From: Candidatus Sysuiplasma acidicola
Lineage (GTDB): Archaea; Thermoplasmatota; Thermoplasmata; Sysuiplasmatales; Sysuiplasmataceae
DNA: 51,665 bases
Assembly (NCBI GenBank): GCA_019721035.1
Contig: JAHEAA010000015.1
Location: forward strand, 1-51,665
Reading direction: 5' to 3'
Shown here: piece after piece, positions 1 through 9,500 of the stretch
Position numbering within the stretch: position 1 is the stretch's first letter
Layout of the letters: each line of letters begins with the position of its first letter
Notes under the pieces: model-generated
Databases searched by the model: none
The model's input: only the letters and a program-made list of their open reading frames with translations
What the model was told of the DNA's origin: nothing
Program-made: the position numbers and the translations under genes

Positions 1-47
1 AGCAATGAGACGGAACCCGGCGGAAGAGAGGATGATGCCGGTAATCC

Positions 48-935
48 GTGGAGCAGATGGGGGAAAGTCAACCTTTTCAAGGAAAAGTTGACAGAGTCAC
101 TGAGGCGACAATTTTAGATACATTCCCATACTACACCGGGTCTGTGAAACCATCTCTCAGGGATTATGCCTATGATGCCATAATCGCTTTCATCAGAGAA
201 AAAGTTGATGGAAGCTGTGCGGACGGAGTGGTCCTCGGGCTGAGCGGCGGCATAGATTCTGCCCTCGTTATGAAGCTGTGCTGCGATGCTCTGGGAAAAC
301 ACAGGGTCGAGGCGTTACTGCTTCCGGACTCTGAAGTTCCGGGTCCCGACGAGAAGGATGCAGGCGAGTATGCAACTTCGCTCGGTGTACCGGTTCGGCG
401 GATTGTGATAAGCAGTCAAGTCTCTCTCGTGGCAGGCGCGATAGGCGCTTCGGACGCCAGGGTGGTCGGAAACATAAAAGCGCGCGTGAGGATGATATTG
501 CTTTACGCTGTTGCAAACATGCGTAACCTCAGGGTGGCCGGAACAGGCAATAAAAGCGAACTGCTCACCGGCTATTTCACAAAGTACGGTGACGGCGCTG
601 TCGACTTTCTTCCCATAGGCGATCTGTACAAAACGGAGGTGAGGCAGCTCGCATCACAGCTCAAACTGCCATCCAGGTTTCTGGAAAAGAGTCCCAGCGC
701 GGGGCTGTGGGAAGGGCAGACCGATGAGGGTGAACTGGGGATGCCGTACGAACAACTTGACAGCATATTGTTAGCTATGGAAAACCACATGTCTGCGCCT
801 GAGGTTGTCAGGAGGACAGGCATCCGCAGTGACATCGTCGACAGGGTATTTTCCATGGTGGATAGCAGCAGTCATAAGAGGAGTGCAGCGCCGATACCGA
901 AGATTGGCATAAGGGCTGTCGGAACGGACTGGTAG
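48..935 (+). CDS. nadE: NH3-dependent NAD+ synthetase
   Basis: Last step of NAD synthesis: amidates nicotinic acid adenine dinucleotide using ATP and ammonia in the cytoplasm. The N-type ATP pyrophosphatase P-loop SGGIDS is at residues 66-71 (LGLSGGIDSALV), and the family stretch GTGNKSELLTGYFTKYGDG follows in the middle. There is no glutaminase domain, as usual for the short archaeal enzymes, so free ammonia should be the donor. The frame opens with GTG at 48. The first ~45 residues look unlike the family, and an in-frame GTG at 144 would give a more typical ~263 aa protein, so the start is uncertain. Two other frames are also open across the first ~90-117 bases, so the end of an upstream gene may overlap here. 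It runs 14 nt ahead of the threonine dehydratase gene, probably in one transcript. Confidence 0.93.
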   Translation: MEQMGESQPFQGKVDRVTEATILDTFPYYTGSVKPSLRDYAYDAIIAFIREKVDGSCADGVVLGLSGGIDSALVMKLCCDALGKHRVEALLLPDSEVPGPDEKDAGEYATSLGVPVRRIVISSQVSLVAGAIGASDARVVGNIKARVRMILLYAVANMRNLRVAGTGNKSELLTGYFTKYGDGAVDFLPIGDLYKTEVRQLASQLKLPSRFLEKSPSAGLWEGQTDEGELGMPYEQLDSILLAMENHMSAPEVVRRTGIRSDIVDRVFSMVDSSSHKRSAAPIPKIGIRAVGTDW

Positions 936-949
936 CGGGAAGCGGTATT

Positions 950-1906
950 GTGGACAGGACGGAAGTGAAAGTCAGCAGGAAAGACGTCATAGACGCGACC
1001 AGAGTTGTCTATCGCCACTGCATCAGGACGCCCCTGTTCTTTGATTACTATCTCTCCGGTAAACTGCGCGCGGACGTGTACCTTAAAATGGAAATGTTTC
1101 AGCCCGTGCGTGCATTCAAGATCAGGGGTGCCTCCAACAAGATGTCACATGTCACCGGGGATAGTGTAGTGACTGCATCCTCAGGCAATCACGGCCTCGC
1201 TGTCGCGTACGTGGCAAAGGCAATGGGAAAGAAGGCGGCAATTGTGCTGCCAGAAAACGTGAACGAATCCAAGCTGAGGCTGATAAAGAGTTTGGGTGCC
1301 GAGACTGTGATAAGCGGTCTGACGACCGATGACAGGATGGCCACCGCTGAACGGCTCAGCGAAACCAGGGGTATGACAATGATACCCCCATTCGACGATC
1401 CGCTGGTCATCGCCGGACAGGGAACAGCGGGCCTCGAAATACAGGCGCAGACCAGATGTGATTATGTGATATCGCCGGTGGGCGGAGGAGGCCTGATTTC
1501 CGGCATTGCTCTTGCCTACGACAATGTCAGCGGAACAGAAGTGATAGGTGCGCAGTCTGAGAAGTCAAGGTCAATGTACGAATCGCTCAGCGCAGGCAAG
1601 CCCGTGACCTCTAAGTCGGAAACTGTCGCTGACGGCATAGCCGTTTCAACTCCGGGAACACTCAACGTCGGCATACTGGCAGGACGTGTCAGGAGAATCC
1701 TGCTGGTCAGCGACGCTGAGATAATGTCGGCAGTGAAGGAGATGTGGCAGAACTCCAGAGTGCTCATGGAACCTGCGAGCGCTTCAACAGTTGCAGCACT
1801 GCTGAAGTACAGAAGAGAGATTTTCGGCGAGGGGGGACAGTCTGTTGCACTGATAATTTCCGGCGGCAACGTTTCCGACTCTCTGCTCAAGTCGCTCACT
1901 GAGTGA
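950..1906 (+). CDS. PLP-dependent threonine/serine dehydratase, catabolic type
   Basis: Fold-type II PLP enzyme, expected to deaminate threonine to 2-oxobutanoate (or act on serine, including racemisation). Lys57 in AFKIRGASNK is the expected Schiff-base lysine. The substrate loop SSGNHG is at 78-82, and the phosphate-binding Gly loop PVGGGGL is near 177-183. A C-terminal SGGN motif precedes the end. At 318 aa it lacks the regulatory ACT-like domain of biosynthetic IlvA, so it resembles catabolic TdcB or serine racemase. The start is GTG at 950, only 14 nt after nadE. The family is certain; the choice between threonine dehydratase and serine racemase is not settled by sequence alone. Confidence 0.9.
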   Translation: MDRTEVKVSRKDVIDATRVVYRHCIRTPLFFDYYLSGKLRADVYLKMEMFQPVRAFKIRGASNKMSHVTGDSVVTASSGNHGLAVAYVAKAMGKKAAIVLPENVNESKLRLIKSLGAETVISGLTTDDRMATAERLSETRGMTMIPPFDDPLVIAGQGTAGLEIQAQTRCDYVISPVGGGGLISGIALAYDNVSGTEVIGAQSEKSRSMYESLSAGKPVTSKSETVADGIAVSTPGTLNVGILAGRVRRILLVSDAEIMSAVKEMWQNSRVLMEPASASTVAALLKYRREIFGEGGQSVALIISGGNVSDSLLKSLTE

Positions 1907-1920
1907 ACCGTGCTGCAGTT

Positions 1921-2403
1921 TTACAGTTTATATCCTATTTTCCTCAGGAACTCTTTTCTGTCTTTGCGGTCCTTCTCTGTTTCCCGTCCGAGTGGCGATT
2001 CTCCGTCAATCACGCCAAGCACGGAGGCTGCGTCGCCTTCCCTGCCAACGACAACTCTCAATCTGTTTGCCGATGCGCAGTAAATGGTCGTGATCTCGCT
2101 CACTGATTTGAGCGAATGCATAACATTTACCGGGAAGGCGCCTTCAATGAGTATTACAAGCAAGTGACCAGCTCCAATCTTTTCTGCATTTTTTGCCGCG
2201 ATGTCCGTAAGCTTCATGTCGTTGCCTTCCGTCCTGACCAGGCGGGGTCCGGAGGCCTCATTGAATGCTATGCCGAACCTTATGCCAGGTACCGCCGTCA
2301 CAAGTGCCTCGTAAACGTCTTCCACAGTCTTTATGAAATGTGATTGAGCGAGTATGACGTTCGACGCGTCAGTCTTCTCCACTTCGACGATGTCCGTAAT
2401 CAT
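1921..2403 (-). CDS. Adenosine-specific kinase (DUF355 family)
   Basis: Small archaeal/bacterial protein of about 160 residues belonging to the family described as adenosine-specific kinase (PF04008). The recognisable family features are ILAQSHFIKTVEDVYEAL near the N terminus, PGIRFGIAFNEASGPRL, the glycine-rich IGAGHLLVIL segment, FPVNVMHSLKSV, and the C-terminal LGVIDGESPLG followed by a basic tail ending RKIGYKL. The open frame extends to a TTG at 2412, but the ATG at 2403 (MITDIVEVEK) matches where family members begin and is chosen. It is convergent with the threonine dehydratase gene, with only 14 nt between them. Confidence 0.88.
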   Translation of the reverse strand: MITDIVEVEKTDASNVILAQSHFIKTVEDVYEALVTAVPGIRFGIAFNEASGPRLVRTEGNDMKLTDIAAKNAEKIGAGHLLVILIEGAFPVNVMHSLKSVSEITTIYCASANRLRVVVGREGDAASVLGVIDGESPLGRETEKDRKDRKEFLRKIGYKL

Positions 2404-2494
2404 GCAGACCAATCATTGCAGAATGAGCTAATATGACTATTGTTTCTGAAAGACGCCCTGTTGAAAGACAGGAAAAGGTTTGCAATTCGATTTC

Positions 2495-2935
2495 TCAGTT
2501 TGATGCTCTCTGCTGCTGAGGAGTTGTGCCTCGCGCCCTGTTCCTCACTGAGTCCTTTATCTTCACGTATGCGACAATTACAAGTATGCCTGTTATGACG
2601 CCACCAAAAATCAGCTGGATGATGCCCAGGACCAGCGCCGGTGTTTCAGCTTCCTCGACCTTATCCTCTGCCAGTTTCTTGTATATCAGGAAGTAGTCAA
2701 GCAGTATCCACAAAAGGCCTATGAGGAAAATGCCTCCGAACACCACACCAAATATGCTTACTCCAACCGGTCCAGTAGTTGTTATAGTCCCACCGGGGTT
2801 TGTGGTTGTCGTAACGCCAGTGGTGATTACAGCAAGAGCTGCAACTGCAAAAATGCCTATCACGAAGAACACAACCTGCAATATTATCGCCACAAGCGTC
2901 AGTGTTTTTGCCGTGTTTGCATCGCTGTCTAACAT
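2495..2935 (-). CDS. Four-helix membrane protein, unknown function
   Basis: 146-residue protein with four predicted membrane spans: about residues 10-38, 58-82, 98-122 with a short break, and a last segment before the basic tail VKIKDSVRNRARG. A Thr/Gly-rich loop (TTGVTTTTNPGGTITTTG) lies between spans 1 and 2, probably outside the membrane. The charged stretch KKLAEDKVEEAET lies between later spans. The tail is polar, with QQQRASN at the end. A TATA-like box (attttata on the minus strand, around 2955-2966) lies about 25 nt upstream of the ATG, consistent with a leaderless transcript. Similar small DUF4064-like membrane proteins are common in archaea. No function can be assigned. Confidence 0.75.
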   Translation of the reverse strand: MLDSDANTAKTLTLVAIILQVVFFVIGIFAVAALAVITTGVTTTTNPGGTITTTGPVGVSIFGVVFGGIFLIGLLWILLDYFLIYKKLAEDKVEEAETPALVLGIIQLIFGGVITGILVIVAYVKIKDSVRNRARGTTPQQQRASN

Positions 2936-3109
2936 GAACTGGCCTATTGATAGTGCAGTATAAAATTAATTCGATGAGACTCGAGTGCCAGCAAAAACCG
3001 CGGGGCACACTGGCTCCGACGCCCGTCTTCTTCAGACTGTCATCTCTTCCTTATTGTGCGCATAATGCATGATACCTTGCCGGTCGGCAACCAGCAGTCT
3101 TCTCAGATT

Positions 3110-3120
3110 AGTTTTATTTA
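3110..3120 (+). promoter_or_regulatory. TATA-like box for tRNA-Gln
   Basis: The A/T-rich run agttttattta ends about 30 nt before the tRNA 5' end at 3151, the usual distance for an archaeal TATA box driving a tRNA gene. Confidence 0.55.
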
Positions 3121-3150
3121 CTATTTCAGTTCTTGTGGTGACTGCATTTT

Positions 3151-3223
3151 AGCCCCGTAGTGTAGTGGTCAATCATGCGAGATTCTGGATCTTGCGACGG
3201 CAGTTCGAATCTGCCCGGGGCTA
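3151..3223 (+). tRNA. tRNA-Gln (CUG)
   Basis: A 73-nt cloverleaf folds by hand. The acceptor AGCCCCG pairs with CGGGGCT, with discriminator A at 3223. The D stem is short and wobble-rich (GTG with CAT). The anticodon stem CGAGA pairs with TCTTG around the loop TTCTGGA, with anticodon CTG at 3185-3187. The T stem GGCAG/CTGCC encloses TTCGAAT. There is no intron and no encoded CCA. The A1-U72 pair is typical of archaeal tRNA-Gln. Confidence 0.96.
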
Positions 3224-3420
3224 CTCCGCGCACGTTCCAGCTGTGCGTCACTCGTGCCATTTTTCAATTCCTCATGTGGTTGAATAAATTCCATGGATTG
3301 TCGCGATGTGTAAGATCAATCAAGCTTTACGCGCAAACAGGCTTGCGCATTGATCGTGAGGGTATCGCTTCGCCACTCTTGTTTCAGCGGTAGCGTTTCC
3401 AGATTCAAATAGTTCAAATA

Positions 3421-5112
3421 ATGGCTTTGATTGGAAAGTCACCGATATCCGGCGAATTGCGTATGAATGACGTAAAATCTGATAATTACAAGTGGGTAGT
3501 TCTTTCCAATACTACCATAGCAATGCTGATGGCCTCCATAGACACGAGCATAGTGATAATTTCCCTCCCCTACATTCTGCGCAGTGTCCTCAGGCACACA
3601 CCCGGTGGTACAGCCCCGCTGACCTCTTCCGCTTACGCTATCGCCAGTGCAGATTCCTTTGTCTACGTAATATGGTCGTTGATGGGGTATATGCTCATTA
3701 CTGCAACTCTCCTGATTTTCTTCGGCAGGCTTGCGGATCTGAAGGGAAGAGTGAAAATATACAACGCCGGTTTTGCTTTATTCACGATTGGCTCTCTGCT
3801 CGCCGGTTTTTCAGGCATAATTATACCTAATTCGCTAATCACCGAAGGCTTGCAGCTCGTGCTGTTCCGGTTGTTCCAGGCCGTCGGTGCCGCAATGCTC
3901 TGGTCAAATTCTGCCGCGCTTCTGACTGATGCTTTTCCATCAAACCAGAGAGGTCTCGCGCTGGGCACAAACATGGTATCGGGTGTGGGCGGAAGCATTC
4001 TTGGCCTTGTTCTGGGCGGCATAATTACTTCGGTGGCCAGCTGGAGATACATATTTTTCATCAATGTTCCTATCGGGATATTCGCCACAGTCTGGGCTTA
4101 TAAGAGGCTGCATGAAGTTTCAAAACCGAGCCGTAACGAATCGCTTGATACAATCGGTGCCGTATTGTTTTCGGGCTCAATCGCATCCCTTCTGCTCGGT
4201 TCAACCTTCTACACCCTTGGCGGCATGACTGCAGGTCTGTCAGCCTCATCCGGCATTTTCTATTCGACGTTCCACCCATATCTGCTGTTAAGTTACGTTG
4301 GGTTCATTGTTTCCCCTCTGCTGATGGTCGCATTTGTCATCAACGAGTCGCATTTCGCCAAGTATCCTCTCATGAAGTTTTCGCTTTTCAGGAGAAGGGC
4401 ATTTTCAACCGGTGTGCTGGCGTCAAGCCTGCTTGCGATTGGAAGGGGCGGCATAATGTTCCTCCTGGTGTTCTATTTCGAAGGTGTTAAGGGACTAAGC
4501 GCGTTTAACGCGGGGCTGCAGCTCATTCCAATGAGTCTTGGCTTCCTGCTTGTCGGCCCAATCAGCGGCGTCCTCTCTGACAGGGTCGGTTACAGGGGCC
4601 TAACTACCGCCGGTGTCATCCTTTCGGCGGTGGTGCTGGTGTTCCTCAGCGTTCTGCCCCAAAACGCGCCCCCGCTCGAAGTGTCAGGCGTACTGGCACT
4701 GGCAGGCATAGGCGGAGGACTTTTCGGCTCGCCCAATATCTCTTCTGTGATGGGTTCGATGAGCGCCAATGAGAGAGGGGTCGGCGCAGCGACAAATTCG
4801 ACGATGCTCAATGTGGCAAGCATGATGGCGCTCACAATAGCATTTGTTTTCATCGGCACGACAGTCAAAATATCGAATTTCATAACACTCTTCGTCGGTA
4901 CCGTAAGGAATCTTCCTGCATCCGTGGTGCAGAGTGCCGCCTATCAGGCCCAGTGGCGCACTTTCATGGGATCATTCCATTCGGTATTCGCCATTTTCAG
5001 CGTTGTAGTAATCCTGGCTCTGTTTCCTTCCATCCTGAGGCCAAAGGGAACTTCCCCCAATCTCGCAATCGAAACCTCATATGATGTTTCGGGAAAAGCC
5101 GAGGACAGCTGA
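3421..5112 (+). CDS. MFS drug/metabolite exporter, DHA2 (14-TM) type
   Basis: A 563-residue polytopic membrane protein of the major facilitator superfamily. Its length and motifs match the 14-helix DHA2 group (EmrB/QacA-like H+ antiporters). TM1 carries the motif ASIDTSIVIISLPYI, and the loop between helices 2 and 3 carries motif A (FFGRLADLKGRVKIY). The central GxxxGPxxGG-like motif is represented by SGVGGSILGLVLGG, and a second motif-A-like loop (GPISGVLSDRVGYRG) lies in the C-terminal half. An alternative ATG at 3463 would start the protein 15 residues before TM1 and may be the real start. Neither start has a Shine-Dalgarno sequence. The gene stands alone between tRNA-Gln and purP, with no regulator beside it. 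Substrate unknown. Confidence 0.9.
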   Translation: MALIGKSPISGELRMNDVKSDNYKWVVLSNTTIAMLMASIDTSIVIISLPYILRSVLRHTPGGTAPLTSSAYAIASADSFVYVIWSLMGYMLITATLLIFFGRLADLKGRVKIYNAGFALFTIGSLLAGFSGIIIPNSLITEGLQLVLFRLFQAVGAAMLWSNSAALLTDAFPSNQRGLALGTNMVSGVGGSILGLVLGGIITSVASWRYIFFINVPIGIFATVWAYKRLHEVSKPSRNESLDTIGAVLFSGSIASLLLGSTFYTLGGMTAGLSASSGIFYSTFHPYLLLSYVGFIVSPLLMVAFVINESHFAKYPLMKFSLFRRRAFSTGVLASSLLAIGRGGIMFLLVFYFEGVKGLSAFNAGLQLIPMSLGFLLVGPISGVLSDRVGYRGLTTAGVILSAVVLVFLSVLPQNAPPLEVSGVLALAGIGGGLFGSPNISSVMGSMSANERGVGAATNSTMLNVASMMALTIAFVFIGTTVKISNFITLFVGTVRNLPASVVQSAAYQAQWRTFMGSFHSVFAIFSVVVILALFPSILRPKGTSPNLAIETSYDVSGKAEDS

Positions 5113-5148
5113 AACCGTAATGCCTGTTATGTCATCGGCGTGTGATTT

Positions 5149-5159
5149 CTTTATTTATG
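5149..5159 (+). promoter_or_regulatory. TATA-like box for purP
   Basis: ctttatttatg lies with its centre about 31 nt before the purP ATG at 5185. No Shine-Dalgarno sequence precedes that ATG, so the transcript may be leaderless or have a very short leader. Confidence 0.5.
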
Positions 5160-5184
5160 ACTTTACGTCTATTGCCGTGCTGAA

Positions 5185-6342
5185 ATGATTGACAGAAAGA
5201 AGATGCAGGAAACGGTCACAGGGTACGAAGCGGAACGTGTCAGAGTGGGCGTACTCGGCTCTCATTCGGCAATTGATGTGCTCGATGGTGCAGCGCAGGA
5301 ATCCCTCAGATCACTGGTTGTGCTGCAGAAAGGGCGCGATGCTGTGTACTCGAAATACCTGCGCAAGATAGGAGTGACTGGCGGAAAGGCGCGCAGAGGG
5401 ATAGTCGACAGCACGATGACCTTTCAGAAATTCTCTGACATTCTGCATGAGACAAATATGGTAAAACTCAGGGAAAACAACACTGTGTTTGTGCCGAACA
5501 GGTCGTTTACATCATACTGCGGTATAGGCGACATCGAGGACAATTTTTCTGTCCCGCTATTCGGCTCCAGGAACTTGCTCAGGAGCGAAGAAAGGGAGGA
5601 GAAGGAAAATTATTACACTCTCCTTGAGAAAGCGGGCCTTCCTTACCCTGATAAGATCGATGCACCGTCAGACATAAATTTTCTGTCCATTGTGAAACTG
5701 CATCACGCGAAGAAAAAGCTGGAAAGAGGGTTTTTCACTGCGTCCAGCAGCGAAGAATATGATAGGAAGTCTGCCGCACTCATCCGTGCAGGCGTCATAG
5801 ACAGCGACACACTCGCTCACGCCAGGATCGAGCGCTATGTCATCGGTCCGGTTTTCAATCTCGATTTCTTCTATTCGCCGCTGGAGGACGAAGGAGAGAA
5901 GCTCGAGCTGCTGGGCATCGACTGGAGATTCGAGTCTTCTCTGGACGGACATGTTCGCCTGCCGGCTGATCAGCAGCTCTCGCTTCAGGATTCACAGAAG
6001 ATACCGGAATACACGGTGGTCGGGCACAACAGCGCAACGCTCAGAGAGTCGTTGCTCGACAGGGCATTTGAACTGGGGGAAAAGTACGTTGCCGCTGCAA
6101 GGAAGTATTACGCTCCGGGCATCATCGGCCCGTTCACGCTGCAGACCTGCGTGGACAAGGATATGGACTTTTACATTTACGACGTTGCGCCTAGGATCGG
6201 CGGAGGCACCAATGCGCACATATGGTCAGGCCATCCTTACGGCAATATGCTCTACAACACCAATGTCAGCACGGGCAGAAGAATAGCCATGGAAATCAGG
6301 CGTGCGGCGATCGAGGGAAGGCTTAGTGAAATTGTCACATGA
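5185..6342 (+). CDS. purP: FAICAR synthetase (formate-dependent), ATP-grasp
   Basis: Makes 5-formamidoimidazole-4-carboxamide ribonucleotide from AICAR, formate and ATP: the archaeal, folate-independent replacement for the PurH transformylase in purine synthesis. Family marks in order are VGVLGSHSAIDVLDGA at the N terminus, VVLQKGRDAVY, the VFVPNRSFTSYCG segment, IEDNFSVPLFGSRNLLR, FFTASSSEEYDRK, FNLDFFYSPLEDE with ELLGIDWRFESSLDGH, the VVGHNSATLRESLL block, and the C-terminal PGIIGPFTLQTC and GGGTNAHIWSG. The length of 385 aa is normal. It is monocistronic, with a TATA-like box at about 5149-5159. The divergent ATP-grasp family is unmistakable. Confidence 0.94.
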   Translation: MIDRKKMQETVTGYEAERVRVGVLGSHSAIDVLDGAAQESLRSLVVLQKGRDAVYSKYLRKIGVTGGKARRGIVDSTMTFQKFSDILHETNMVKLRENNTVFVPNRSFTSYCGIGDIEDNFSVPLFGSRNLLRSEEREEKENYYTLLEKAGLPYPDKIDAPSDINFLSIVKLHHAKKKLERGFFTASSSEEYDRKSAALIRAGVIDSDTLAHARIERYVIGPVFNLDFFYSPLEDEGEKLELLGIDWRFESSLDGHVRLPADQQLSLQDSQKIPEYTVVGHNSATLRESLLDRAFELGEKYVAAARKYYAPGIIGPFTLQTCVDKDMDFYIYDVAPRIGGGTNAHIWSGHPYGNMLYNTNVSTGRRIAMEIRRAAIEGRLSEIVT

Positions 6343-6423
6343 TTGTGCCGTCCGATGTTATGTGGCAGCGAACATGGCTGGTAGCACACAAAACGCTCAT
6401 GTCTGTTTCTGGTTCTTCAACAA

Positions 6424-6434
6424 CCTTTATTAAG
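6424..6434 (+). promoter_or_regulatory. TATA-like box for the surface-protein gene
   Basis: cctttattaag centred near 6429 predicts transcription from about 6455. The mRNA would have a leader of about 75 nt before the ATG at 6530, in contrast to the leaderless look of most genes here. Confidence 0.4.
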
Positions 6435-6529
6435 TGGTAGCATTTAGTCCGCAAAAAGTTGTCTTCGAACACCAGTACATCTAGCGTCAGCGACTCCAGA
6501 TGTACTCGAGGCATTCGGAGGAAGTATTA

Positions 6530-9500
6530 ATGGAAAGCAGAGCACTAAGAAAGACAATGTCCATATTGCTCGTGATGATATTGGTTGTATCATCCGCAGC
6601 CGCGATATGGGCTGCAGCAAGCACGACAGGCGTCAAGCCTGACCAGAAGACATCCGCGGCGTCCCCAAACGGCGGGACCGGCAGCTACATTTTCGATGTG
6701 CAGGTGCTCGGCACCACAAACGGCGCGGTCTTTTCACCGCTGTCCAACGCCAACGTGTTCGTGACAAACACACATCATCCGTCGCAGTCATACAAACTTA
6801 ATTTCAGCAGCTCTATAGGGTATTACATATACGGTGCTCCTACAGGGAGTCTCGCACCCGGTTACTACTGGGTGAATGCATCCGCACCGGGATACTTCAC
6901 AGGCACCATACAGAAGCCTGTAAGATTCAACGACACTGCAAATGTCAACAGTCCTATAACGCTCTATAAGATCAGGAGTGCGGGAACAGCTGTCACAGTC
7001 ACAGTCAACGGTGCCAGCGGAGGACTCAAGGGCGCATATGTCCAGTTCATTGAAAACGGACTCGTTTATAACAACAACTTTGGTGAAGGAAACCAGGTCC
7101 TCTATTCCGGATACACTAACAAAACAGGCGTACTCATTCTTACCGTCAACAACACATACAATTACACTGTTGTAGCGAGCATCAACAACTCAAATTCCAC
7201 CTATGCCCAGAGTGATGTATTTTTTGCTCCTTCGTTCGCGACTCTTACTTCGCCAACTCCCTCTACCGTTACACTCACCCTTCCGTCCGCAGTCGACGTC
7301 TACGCAAGCATAGAGACGAGCTCAGGGACGGTGCCGTCAGGCATCACCGGATACATGCTTGCATATGCAAGCACATCCACGCCAATCCAGACGAGGCTGT
7401 TTTCTGCGAATGTGGTGTCCGGCTTCGCAACATTTTATGTTCCAGCAGGAAGCTATGTTATTGCAGTTAATGCGACCGGCCAGGCAACGTACTTGCACAA
7501 CGTGACTGTACCGTCTGCAGTTTCATACCCATTGGGAACAATAACTCTTCCGAGCAAGTTTTCTTCATCTGCACCTCTGTCCTCGACTGCCATTTCATAC
7601 TCACAGGCGTCTCCGAACTGGCGCGATTTGAACATAACGTTCAATCAAACGCTGGATGCAGGAAGCGCCGTGAATGGTCTTCCATATGCGTATGTCCCGA
7701 GTGCCAGGATGCAGTTCGCGCTGGCATTCAACAACGGCTATCCGGAAGTCAACGGTTCGACTGTGGCTGACGCGCTGTCCGCTATCACGAATCTGGGACC
7801 CGAATACACGACAACTTACAATCTCTGGTCCGTCAACTCTACCACATACCTGAGTAACGAATCGACCTTCGGTCTTCATATGCCAGGCTTCGCAGCAAGC
7901 TATGTGAACAGTTCGTCACCGCTGTCCATAGTGTCCTCCGATTCCTATTCCGCGCTGTCGAGCAGTCTTCTCGCCAACACCTCTTCATATTCCGGCACTT
8001 TCCTGGCACCGTTCAACAGCACTGAGATGCAGTTCATCAGCACTATTCAACTGCCGCCCGGTTTCGAACTGTCGTCAAATTCAACCAATGTGCCAAGCGG
8101 CGATGTAGTGGTTACGGGCTATAGAACCGTCACGGTTTACACGACCGTCACGGGCACCGGCTATGCTACCGTCTCAATGACTATCAAATCCGGTGAGATA
8201 CCCGTGGTGAAGGCCGCGGCAGTTACGGGAACGTATTCCTATGCGTACATGAAGAGCGGCGTTGTGCAGTACTACATCATCAAATCCAGGACACCTATCA
8301 ACTACACTGCACAGGGTTCATATGACCCGTCCGGCGGTCCTCTCTACTACTCATGGCACTGGAACAACACGAATTACAGCTCTTCCTACACAAACGCGTC
8401 TACGACTGTCGTGCAGCACGAATATTCGATAAATTACACGACACCGGGCGTGCTGATTAACATTACACTGACAGCTACGACCGTAACGGGCCAGAAGGCG
8501 AGTACGACCATTTCAGTGAGGATTGCCAACGACACAACGCTCAGCGCTGTGATAACTCCTGTCAACGGCAAGCTGAGCTCCGGCAGAATCTATGCCAACC
8601 AGGACGTCATGTTCACAGTGAACGGGCTGAAGTCCAAGGCGTCGATAAGTCCGGGCGACAACCAGGGCATAATCGTCTCATACAACTTCACCTGGGGAGA
8701 CGGAGCGAAAAACTATACCGTGGTCTCCAACACCCAGTCAAATCTCAATGCATCGCACTCATATTCAAAGGCAGGCAACTTCACGCTCAACCTGACTGTC
8801 ACAGATGAGGCCGGATTTACTGCACTCACAAGCATGACTGTCCAGGTCAACAAGACACTGAAACCGGTCGTATCGTTCATCGTGCGCAACAGCAAGTGGG
8901 TTTCCGCTGCAGGCAGTGTTCAGGAAAACACTACAGTGCACTTCAACGCTTCAGCCACTACAGATCCGAATTTCAACAATTCCGTGCTTCTGTTCGAATG
9001 GAACTTCGGCGATGCCCACAACATAACCAATTCGACGACAAAGGGCAATGCCTCTTACGAAAAATACCTCAACCTGACTGGAGCACAGGGTGGAATGAAT
9101 GTTACGCACATTTACACTGCAATTAGCAGCACTCCGCTCACCGTTAATCTGACAGTCGTGGACCCGGCAGGCAACAAGGCCAGCTACACCTATGCGCTTG
9201 CCGTCACATCTCAGCCCAGACCTGATCTGCGCGTCATCAACATAACCTTCGGTCCGAAGTCATTCGTACAGGGAAGTGCAGGCAAGATCACAGTTTCTAT
9301 CATCAACATAGGCAACGCCAATGCGACATCCCCCAAGGTGACACTCACCGCCATAGCATCGGAAAGCGGCGCCAAGACAAAGATTGGTGTGATTACAACA
9401 TTCTACAACGGCACGAACAAGACGGCGGTATCTGTCATAAAAGCAAATGAGACCGTTTACGGCACAATCAGGTGGACGCCGACGACCTTCGGAAACTTCA

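Noticed and set aside
1-117. Open frames before and across the nadE start (ends at 91 and 117)
   Set aside because: They may be the tail of an upstream gene, but no family resemblance could be seen in so few residues, so none is annotated.
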